Shown here: piece by piece, positions 55,562 through 64,000 of the stretch
How positions within the stretch are numbered: position 1 is the first letter of the stretch
How the letters are laid out: every line of letters begins with the position of its first letter
DNA from: Toxonevra muliebris
Lineage: Eukaryota; Arthropoda; Insecta; Diptera; Pallopteridae
Length of the DNA stretch: 64,000 nucleotides
Direction: 5' to 3'
NCBI GenBank assembly: GCA_963691655.1
Contig: OY829328.1
Coordinates: 80,790,400-80,854,399, forward strand
Notes under the pieces: model-generated
What the model saw: only the letters and a program-made list of their open reading frames with translations
Told to the model about the DNA's origin: nothing
The model's database searches: none
Program-made: the position numbers and the translations under genes

Positions 55562-56527
55562 CAAGGCCGTATTTAGGGGGAGGTTTTGGGGGTCCTGACC
55601 CCCCTCCCCCCTTCGAATGTGAAAACTTTTTCCTAATTTTTGATATTGATTGCCAGTGGATGGAAAAAAGGTCAAAATAAAATCTATTGAACGATTTTTA
55701 AATATTTTTTAATCGGTTTCTTTCTAAAAATTCAAATAAAAGAAAAAATTTTAAAAATAAATTTGAATTGAAATCGTACGAAGTTGTGCTACATGGCCAA
55801 AAACGGTATTTTCAGGGGTTTCAACCCCATTTTTCTAAAACGTGACGTAATGGGAAATTTTTGACCTCAGATTCGTGTTCAGCATGAAAAATTCATTCGC
55901 AAACACTAGGAACAATATTGTTCACCAAACCCATGCAGTGCAGTGTTATTGAATAAGCTTCAAAGTTCTTAATCTTAAAATATAATAAATCCTTTAACCC
56001 ATTATTGCTCAGAGCACCCGACTCGGAAGATTTCTTTCAATGCTGTGACTGCACGAATTTAGGGAATGTATGCCAACCTCATCCGGGCTCCCCATCATTG
56101 ATAATGGCCCAAATTCCCACTGATAATCATTTGGAAAAAATTAGTCTCTGACTATTTTTGGCATTTTTGATCATTTTTTGGAGGTTAGGTTCATTATCAG
56201 TAATGACAAGTCAATGAGTTATCGAAATTATGTCTTTCACGATAATAAATGTATTGGAAACCACATTGAATAATATTTATTTGAAAAAATTTAAATTGAT
56301 TATTCTGTGAATTTTTTTTGTCATTTTCGGCCACATTTCTTAGGTTAAGATTAAGAAAATTCGGAAGCAAAAATTTTTACTAAAGCTTTAAGACTTTTCT
56401 CCCTAGTCTGATAGGGTACATCAAATGCATCATCGTATTTAAACATCAGCTTCATAAAAATTTTATATGAATATTTTCGTCGAATGAAACCCTCCCCCCT
56501 CGAAAAAAAATCCTGGCTACAGCCCTG
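55562..56527 (+). mobile_element. hAT-type MITE family A, copy 2 (966 bp)
   Basis: It begins CAAGGCCGTATTTAGGGG and ends CTGGCTACAGCCCTG. The flanks TCTCATTA (55554-55561) and TCTTCTTA (56528-56535) agree at 6 of 8 positions. The interior is collinear with copy 1 (for example AAAACGTGACGTAATGGGAA, CTCATCCGGGCTCC). No transposase. Confidence 0.82.
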
Positions 56528-56535
56528 TCTTCTTA

Positions 56536-58272
56536 TATCATATAAGTATATAAAAATTGCAATTTTACTAAATATAAGTTTTATGATTATTTTGTAGAAA
56601 CATGAAAGATTTTTCCCAAACAAAATTCCTAATCGCCATTTTCCTATTAAGATATCCAAATCTTGGTTTATGAGAGACATTTATTTTTTGTATTTTTTCC
56701 AAAACCATGAGTGACTTCATTCAAGATCTCAAGCAATTACTCACATTTAAATATAATATAATAATAACAAATTATTTAAAATTATTCTGTTCATTTGTAG
56801 CGTATTAATTTTAAATAGTTTATTTAAAATCATGAACTGCCAAATTTGGAAGAAATTTATGAACAATTTTTTTTTCAAAAAAATATTAACAAAAAAAATA
56901 TTAATAAATATTTGTTGTATGAAATGAACCTTATTCTTTCAGTACTACTATTTTTACCACAGCTGTATTTCGATTTATTTATTTAGTTGTTTTTTTTTTT
57001 TTAGTACATATATATAATTCATTTCAAAAGAGTTTATATGTATATGTAAACATGCCGAGAGATACGATATTCCACGAAATGTTCTCAATTGTTGTTGATT
57101 TTCATTAAATTGTATTCCAAATACAGTTAACCGCTCTCAATAAGTGCAAAAACACTATCAACTGTAACTACACCTTCTTCCTCTTTTCAAGTAAATCACA
57201 ATTACAAATCACAACAACAATTAATTCCCGAAATAACATTAAAACGGGCCGAAGAGAGTGTTGGTTAGAAACTTGCGAATGAAGAGAGAGAAAGAGAGAA
57301 TATATTCCACGATATGTTTTCAATTGTTGCGGATTCCTATTAACCCTATAGTGAATGACTTTTTTATTATAGTTATCATGAAAATATTGTTAAAGAAAAC
57401 GTTTAAAAAATTCCGTGAGTGTCGTTAGATAAGAAATTTTTTACATTGAATTAGTTGAATTGTGTAGAATAGCAAAAGATGGTGAGAGATGGAAAGGAAG
57501 GGGGAGAGACAATATATATACAATAAATTCGAAAATAGAGTGTATTAGTTGAAAAGCAAGAAAGGCAAAGAGCAAGTTTGTTTTCATGGCGGTGCCACAT
57601 ATGAAAAAAAATGAGAGAAAATATTTATTTACAAAAAAAAAAAAAAAAAAAAACAAACAAATTTTAATTCTAACTCAATAATTCATAAACAATTTTCAAG
57701 CTCTTGTCTTTTATGCTTTCTTGCAGAAAAAGTTTTAGAATTTTGTTTGAGTACATACTTCAGCGCACAGTATATTGCATGCCAGACAGCAGACAGTATT
57801 CTAAGGTCTTCTGAGATCTTCTGAGATTTTTTTTTTCTAATAAACTCTGAGATGACAAAACGGCAGTAATTTAAAGAAAAAAACGATTTTTCCCAACTTA
57901 TTCTTAATAAATTTTTGATAAAAATCTCTTCGTGACGGCCCCGAAAATTGAATATCCTTTCAATTGTCCTGGAATTTTTGTGAATTGGTTCATCCGTTGA
58001 AGGTGTAGAACGTCCCGGGTGCTGAAAAGTGTTATATCCAGATAAACACATTGAAAGTTTAACTTTAAAAAGAATCGTATTTAATATTTATTTTTGACTA
58101 CTTGCATTTAATCAGAAATCTCAACACCCACCCACGTGTTCTAACCACTTTAAGGGTGCAGTTCTCTTAAAAAATCTAATTTTCCATCGTCATGAACGGT
58201 AAACTCCTCATTCCGCATTCCGGTTTTAGGCAAATATTGCCAGATATTTTTGTTATTCGTATGTAAAAAAAA
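56536..58272. other. no supported gene
   Basis: A roughly 60-bp direct repeat (TATTCCACGA-ATGTT-TCAATTGTTG) at about 57068-57100 and 57302-57335. A minus-strand frame of 122 codons (58051-57683) containing RSTPSTDEPIHKNSRTIERI has a faint transposase HTH flavour but cannot be assigned. Confidence 0.35.
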
Positions 58273-58700
58273 GTCCCGGATAGAAACGCCGTACATCGAG
58301 GTAAAAAGCTTAAACATGATTATCTTGACAAATTCAAATGCTTCATAATGGACAATGAAAATTACATTATGGTGGGTTTTTCGCAGCTTCCTAGACAAGA
58401 ATTATATAAATACTATTAATTTTCGGGGAAATGCCCACAAAAGTGACAAAATTTCCTTGTTTGGTAGGCCATTTGCAGTTGTAGCAAAAGGAGCACATTT
58501 GGCACAATTTATAAGGGTATACACATATGTAAAAGAATGCCTGAAGAAGGAATTGCTTCATTTTCTACTTTAGCATGAGGTGTCCACGTTTTTTTCTTTT
58601 GGCTAGGCCTCGTTTACCTACGGCAAAGCGGTCTTAGAGTGTTCCCATAAGAATGATTGTGATTTTGGTTGAGAGATACTGGAATTTAGTCAAATTAGAT
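58273..58700 (+). pseudogene. Tc1-like transposase relic, middle part
   Basis: Plus-strand frames in order: PDRNAVHRGKKLKHDYL with DKFKCFIMDNENYIMVGF, holding the first catalytic Asp, then QLPRQELYKYY (58275-58397). After a shift come QNFLVW and AICSCSKRSTFGTIYKG (about 58450-58520) and, in another frame, YGKAVLECSHKND (about 58619-58660). The order equals that in the relic at 18152-21160 (VPDRNA, then the first Asp, QxPGQ, KECLxKRLLPF, SCHYGK..LEWY). No HTH or terminal repeats remain and there are several frameshifts. Confidence 0.65.
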
Positions 58701-60039
58701 AATCGTATTCAAAGCAATGCATGCCTCCATGTAGTAATGTTGATTACGACAATTTTCAAAGAAATATCAATAATTTATAATAATCAACATAAACAGTAGT
58801 GAAGTTAAGAAAACCATTCTAAAAGAAAATGTGCATATGCCATCCAAATACATACAATAAAGTTCATCTATAAAAATGTATGTATTTTCCAACTACCTAT
58901 ATCTATCAACTGGAAAATTTCAGCACCTGGACCTACTCAATACAGTATAAATTCAAAAACTTCTGCCGTTTTCTAATCGATACAATAAAATTTCTACAAA
59001 TTTTCAAAAAAAAAAAAAAAAAAAAAAAAGCAAAAGTGAAAAGGACATAATTTTCAATGTAATACAAAGAATTAAGCGTGAAGTTTCCGCATATTAAGGA
59101 AATGCATACAGCTTCATATACAAATACAATGCCACATACCAAGCATACACGCACACACACAAACCTCTATACCCACACATAACAAAGTTACTGGCACAAC
59201 CACAGCTAACCAATAATGGCAGCAGTTGTTGGATTTATGATTTTTTTCTATCCTAGCAATAATGAGTGGAAATTTTTTAATTAGTTTTTATTTCATTTTG
59301 GTGTTTTTGAGTTTAAAAATATTGAAATAAATTGAATTTTTTGTATTTGCATTGCACTTTCCGCACAAGCACAGTGGTTGGTAATCAGCATAAAATCCTA
59401 TGCTAATGAAGCATTGAGAATTTTTCCAAAGGACATTCACTGGTCTCACTCAATTACATTGTTACCACATTTAATATGCTTATCAGAAATCAACAGGATG
59501 TATGAGGACGAGTGAAATTTTTGTTATTGAAATGAGAAGACCATAACTAAATTAATTCGATTTTTCTTTGTTTATTTATTTTAGTTCAATCTTCAATTCA
59601 ATTCATTCAGCGCAGTAAGTGTCAGCTACACACACAAACACATGAACTTGTAATTTTTCTAGTGACAGTTTTCAATTATCGAATTTTTTCAAGCGTTAAG
59701 TTTTTGTTGTTTTTGTATTTTTTACATTACTGTTATATACCATATTTATTTGGAGGATATTGTTGTATTAAGCTCAATTTACGCATTTCCTGGTAAGTTC
59801 TTTTGATATGGGATAACGTCAATGATGACCCATTTTGTTTTTTTTTTGTTTTTTTTTTTTTTTTGAATAGAAGCTTCAAATAACATTTCAAGTTATGTAT
59901 ACAACACTAAATAAGTTTATTTTAAGCTTGTTCTATTTGAATTCAAAAATAAAGAAACACTTCATTTCTATATTCGGCCAAAATTTTCTTCTTTATCTTC
60001 TTTATCTCCGAGGGGATAACTGTTAAGCTCGTTTTTAAG
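58701..60039. other. no supported gene
   Basis: AT-rich; a run of 22 A at about 59008-59029 and T runs at about 59830-59862. CACACACAC words at about 59150-59162 and 59629-59642. Confidence 0.5.
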
Positions 60040-60047
60040 GTTCGACT

Positions 60048-61085
60048 CAGGGCCGTAGCCAGAAATTTTTTTCGGGGGGGGGGTTTTCAGAAAATATTCA
60101 TAAATAATTTTTATCAAACTGATTTTGAAATACAATAAATTAAATCAATGATACATTTGATGGACCCTATAAAATTAAAATTTTAGGAAAAATTTTCCGA
60201 CTTTTTTGTAATCTTAACCTCAAAAAAATGGCAAAAAGTGACAAAAAATTCCCAGAATAATCAAATTAAATTTTTTCAAATAAATATTATTCAATTTGCA
60301 TTCTAGTGCATTTTTTTCCCACTACTGATGATGTACCCAACCTCAAAAAAATTACCAAAAATTGAAGAGGCTAATTATTTTCAAATGATCATCATTGGGA
60401 ATTTGAGCCATTATCAATAATAAGGAACCCGGATGAGGTTGGCTTATAATCCCTAAATTCGTGAAGTCACAGCATTGAAAGAGATCATTCTAGTTGTGGT
60501 GCTCTGAGCAATAATGCGTTGAAAAATTAATTTTAAGATAGATTTTGCTAATAAGATGGAGTTTTTGCGAAAGAATTTTTCACTTCGAACACGAATCTGA
60601 GGTCAAAAACTTCCCATTACGTCACGTTTAAGGAAAAAAATGGGGTTCAATCAAGTCTTATTTTACAAGAATCCGATAATTTTTTCTATTTTTATTAATT
60701 TTTAAACTTTTCAAACTGATTCAGGACGAAACCTTAAATCAAAAACAGTTACTGACCCAAAAAAACTATGAATGCAGGAGTGCTCAGTATCACCTTCTCT
60801 TTTTGAATCCGTAGTTAAACCTCATGTCGAAGAATCACCTTCTCTTTTTGAATCCGTAGTTAAACCTCATGTCGAAGAAAACAAATCGGATTTGATCGCA
60901 TAGTGTAACTAAGATTTCAAATTTATTTTTTATATTTGACTTTTTAGAAAAAACCGATGGAAGATTTTATTTTGACTTTTTTCCATCCATTGGCAATTAA
61001 TCTCAAAAATTAGAATAAAGTTTCCACATTTCGGGGGGGGGGGGGGGTCAGAACCCCCAAAACCCTCCCCCTAAATACGGCCTTG
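60048..61085 (-). mobile_element. hAT-type MITE family A, copy 3 (1038 bp, inverted)
   Basis: The plus strand begins CAGGGCCGTAGCCAG and ends TAAATACGGCCTTG, so the family termini are CA(A/G)GGC(C/T)GTA. The flanks GTTCGACT (60040-60047) and GTTCGATT (61086-61093) match at 7 of 8. A 46-bp segment (AATCACCTTCTCTTTTTGAA to CTCATGTCGAAG) is tandemly duplicated at about 60792-60885, explaining part of the greater length. Runs of 10 and 15 G lie near the ends. Confidence 0.88.
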
Positions 61086-61255
61086 GTTCGATTCATATAT
61101 AGCAAGAGGTAAAATACCAAAAATGTTTTAGAAAAAATTGAGAAAAGTGTTTATTATTATATATTTATGAATCTGAAGTTCCTGGACTAACCACGAAATT
61201 CCAAACTGCAATGAGCGGCCTAAAACAAAATATACAGAGCAGGCAAACTTCGAAA

Positions 61256-62522
61256 CTATTTTATTGGTATGGATTTATTCTTTTCTGAAATTAATTGGAA
61301 TGTAATATTTAATCCATTGGATTTAGAGAAATCATATATTTCTTTTAATAATGTAATTGCAGAAGCTTGTTCTATTTTTGTACTGTGGAAAAGGGTGAAG
61401 CAAGGGGAAAAGCCAGTGTGGTATAACAGACGTTTGTGTAATCTAAAAAACAAACTATGCAAACTGCGGAAAAGATGCCACAACAATCATAACTTACGTT
61501 ATGAGTATACTTGTTGTAGAAGAGAGTACGAAACTTTGAAAAATTTTCTTTATAAAACGTATATGTTATCTATTGAGGCTAGCATAAAAAGCAATTCCAA
61601 GTTTTTTTTGGCAATTTCTCAACGGAAAGAAAATATCTTTCGGGTTTCCTTCTAACATGACTTACCTCAATCGCACGTCGAGTAATGAAGATGAAATCTG
61701 CGATATGCTTGCATCATACTTTCAATCAAATTTTATTTTTGAAAATACCTCAACTGTGGCTTGTAGTAAAGAGATTACTGAGATAACCAGTTTGAGCCAT
61801 TTGAGACTAGATGTGAATGATGTAATGTTGGAGCTTTCTGCACTGAAAGAAAGCTATAATTTGTCCCCAGATAATATACCGCCGATTTTGTTAAAAAAAA
61901 AGTGTTATAAATGCCTGGCTCAACCACTTGCAATGATTTTTAATCTTTCCCTTTTTACGGAGAAATTTTTAGACAAATGGAAGGTATCGTATATAACTCC
62001 GATTCACAAATCTGGCTCGAAACAAGAGGTAATCAATTACAGACCCATTTCAGAACTGCAATTGATACAAAAAGTTTTCGAGTCAATTGTGAAAAGGAGA
62101 TTATTCTGGGAAGTGAAAAATTGGATTTCAGAAGCTCAGCATAGATTTAGCTATTTTTGACAATTTTTGTTTAAAAAGTATGGAGAGTGGATATCAAGTT
62201 GTCGCAATCTATACTAATTTCGCTCAGGCTTTCGTTAGAGTACAGCAATTAATTCTGCTTAATAACCTGGGGTTTCCTGGGGTTTCCACTCAAGTCTTCT
62301 CAATTGGTTACAAGATTATTTGACTAATCGTACGCCATTTTGTCAAAATTGGATAAAAATGTTCAAAAAAAAATTTATAATTATTCAGGGGTCCCACAGG
62401 GAAGCCATTTAGGCCCACTTCTTTTTGTCCTTTTCATTAATGACCTTCCGCAAATGGTACAATATTCTAATAGCACAAAGGAAATGCTTCAAAAGGTATA
62501 TATCTCTGCCTTATTTTGCTAA
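61256..62522 (+). pseudogene. LINE (CR1/Jockey-like) ORF2 fragment: pre-RT and RT domain, truncated both sides
   Basis: Three frames cover the endonuclease-RT linker (KPVWYNRRLCNLKNKLCKLR, 61407-61470) and RT motifs. Near 61990 VSYITPIHKSGSKQEVINYR leads into PIS (usual NYRPIS). IYTNFAQAFVRV at about 62208-62243 is RT motif A, in which both aspartates of the usual TDFSKAFDRV are gone. YSGVPQGSHLGPLLFVLF then INDLP at about 62379-62450 is motif B and beyond. The sequence stops before the YADD motif at about 62520. The enzyme is dead. It could belong to the same family as the 3' fragment at 46360-47006. Confidence 0.82.
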
Positions 62523-63220
62523 GGCCATAACATCCATTTTTCAGTATAGAGTTTTCGATGGATTATAATAAAAAATGTGCCCTGTTCCGAACATTTTAGA
62601 AACCTACACTGAAAACTTGCAATATTTTCTTTTTGTTTAAATTACAAATTAAAAATCGAAATTCTCCTGTAAAATTTGAAAAATGCGTGTTAGGGCTTTA
62701 GCAAATTAAGGCAGCGATAAGGGGAACCATAGTAAGGCAAGCAATACAAATTTTGTTGTAAAGGATGTATGTATATTGATAGTTATTAGAGAGCCATAGT
62801 AAGAAAGACGATGAAGGTTTGTATGTTAAGATGGGATGTTGATAGCAATAACTGAGAAGAATGTGGACACCATTAAACACGTGGAAGTGGAACTACTCTT
62901 GTAAATGATATGATTAGTGTAATGATTCGATTTTGATCGGAGACTGGCACGCTCATATAGATATATCTCTTACAAAAGTTTTAGTTGTTTTAATTTTTTC
63001 ATTACCATTCATTAATTTCAAGGGACTTCAAACCCAAAAGCAAACAACGCACATTATATTGTGGTGGTTTTTTGTTCTTGAATTTGCGTTGTATGAATGT
63101 GAGAGAGATGACGCTACGTGTCGTTCTGCGACCGTAACTATCGACTTATTGAAGGCGAAATTCGGAAATCGCGTTCTCTCGGGAAATGGATCCGTTAATT
63201 GGCGACTTTTCTCTCTGAGG
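62523..63220. other. no supported gene
   Basis: Frames on both strands at 62930-63470 overlap each other and the hAT element below; none has recognisable motifs. Confidence 0.4.
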
Positions 63221-63228
63221 CTATGAGA

Positions 63229-63804
63229 TATGATAGCCAAATTCTTGAACCGCGAAATCAGTACATTAAATGTTGGAAAGCAGTGGAAATCAGTACAAAT
63301 CAGTACAGTTTTTATGATTTTATTACCTAGTAATTTCAATGTAATATAGTGATATAAACGTCCTGAAACTTTTTCTTCGATTTTGTGTGTCCATTTTATA
63401 TATATTTTTTCCTTATCAGTTTCCATATTTAGAGGATTGTGAAAGCTAAGGACAGTAATCAAATTCAATTAAATACAAATTCCTTTCACTCATTTAAAAA
63501 CTTACGTTAAACGATTTTTTTTTCGATAGCAGTAGCGCGTATGTATTTTATTTTGTGAACAAACAGAAAAAGAAACAAACAGGGGTGAAGACTGTCTGCA
63601 AAAACGATTTTAAGACCATTAAGGTTAATCACAAAAATTCTTAAGATATTAATTTGAAAAAATCAGTACAAAATCAGTACAAAATACAAAAATCAGTACA
63701 TTTTCGTACTGATTTCGAGATTTCAAAAAATTAGTATTTCAAAAAAAAAAAAAAAAAAAAAATCAGGACATGCCCCGATCAAATCAGTACATCTGGCTAC
63801 CCTA
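63229..63804. mobile_element. 576-bp hAT-type MITE, perfect 8-bp target duplication
   Basis: CTATGAGA flanks both sides (63221-63228 and 63805-63812). The termini are TATGATAGCCAAAT and, inverted, TAGGGTAGCCAGAT (11 of 14 identical). AATCAGTACA words cluster near the ends (63258, 63287 and 63297 on the left; at least four between 63660 and 63795 on the right), analogous to the TTGGTACA and AATCGTCA words of the other two hAT elements. Confidence 0.87.
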
Positions 63805-63863
63805 CTATGAGAAGTTGTTGGTCTAGTGGTTATTTTTGTTGTTTCTAACTCAAAAGCAATGAT

Positions 63864-64000
63864 AGGTTAGGTTAGGTTGGAGTGGCAGCCTTCTGCTTGA
63901 AAGCACACTTAAGCACAAATTAGGCTCATTGTGATACCACAGTACGGCGCGACTCCCCCATTTACGGAGTGGAGAACCATGAGGATTCCATAATGAATCT
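63864..64000 (-). mobile_element. tRNA-derived SINE, copy C, cut by the window end
   Basis: AGGTTAGGTTAGGTTGGAGT, then CATTGTGATACCAC (63927-63940), is the 3' end of the SINE family read in reverse; copy B (14735-14895) has the same two landmarks. From 63941 it reads AGTACGGCGCGACTCCCCC, not seen in the other copies. The tRNA-like head would lie beyond 64000. Confidence 0.75.

Noticed and set aside
57683..58051. 122-codon minus-strand frame with GRSTPSTDEPIHKN
   Set aside because: Slight resemblance to a transposase HTH linker, but no further motif, and it sits beside a plus-strand Tc1-like relic; cannot be assigned.

Overview
This 64 kb window is AT-rich, intron- and repeat-dense eukaryotic DNA, most likely from a higher fly (Diptera: Brachycera, probably Schizophora). 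The reasons are: Mos1-like mariner and Tc1-like elements; a tRNA-derived SINE that ends in the GGTTAGGTTAGG / CATTGTGATACCAC sequence I associate with higher flies; short 70-80 bp introns; and one conserved gene whose predicted protein resembles Drosophila Spase12. There are no operons, prokaryotic signals, CRISPR arrays or rRNA genes.

The only host gene I can support firmly is a three-exon minus-strand gene at 54602-55028 encoding signal peptidase complex subunit 1 (Spase12/SPCS1, 92 aa). It is easy to miss because no exon exceeds 150 bp. A second, much weaker exon candidate lies at 7197-7297 (minus) and contains a textbook CTCF core motif.

Almost everything else is mobile DNA in various states of decay. 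From left to right: a mariner-superfamily deletion derivative (215-722); a degenerate TTTGGTCTGAATT satellite (five main arrays across the window); an RNase H-bearing non-LTR remnant (5.1-5.7 kb); an indel-free 54-bp tandem array (6.4-6.9 kb); SINE and MITE copies (9.4-9.8 kb); a mariner-like remnant (10 kb); a Tc1-like relic (12.9-13.6 kb); a hAT MITE (15.3 kb); a second Tc1-like relic split by a hAT MITE and by a 1294-bp mariner (18.1-21.2 kb); two adjacent non-LTR remnants (24-25.7 kb); a Foldback-like palindrome carrying 11 perfect copies of a 20-mer (26.2-27.2 kb); a third non-LTR remnant (28.5-28.9 kb); a hAT element (30.2-31.1 kb); a composite inverted-repeat element holding a tandem duplication, one unit of which is split by a hAT insertion (34.1-36.6 kb); a second Foldback complex (38.3-40.0 kb); a second mariner copy without its left end (42.3-43.5 kb); a 3 kb satellite interrupted by a 5'-truncated LINE (46.2-49.1 kb); a TTAA-flanked element filled with the same satellite (51.4-53.5 kb); two more copies of the 1 kb hAT MITE (55.6 and 60.0 kb); another Tc1-like relic (58.3 kb); a CR1/Jockey-type LINE fragment (61.3-62.5 kb); a last hAT MITE (63.2-63.8 kb) and a SINE cut by the window end.

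Many insertions can be proven internally from target-site duplications (8 bp for seven hAT-like elements, TA for mariner, TTAA, TTA), and the nesting gives a relative chronology. I see no multi-gene undescribed system. The most unusual structures are the Foldback/20-mer array, the satellite captured inside a TTAA element, the set of hAT-like MITEs with subterminal repeats, and a GATC-rich block at 21.86-23.05 kb.
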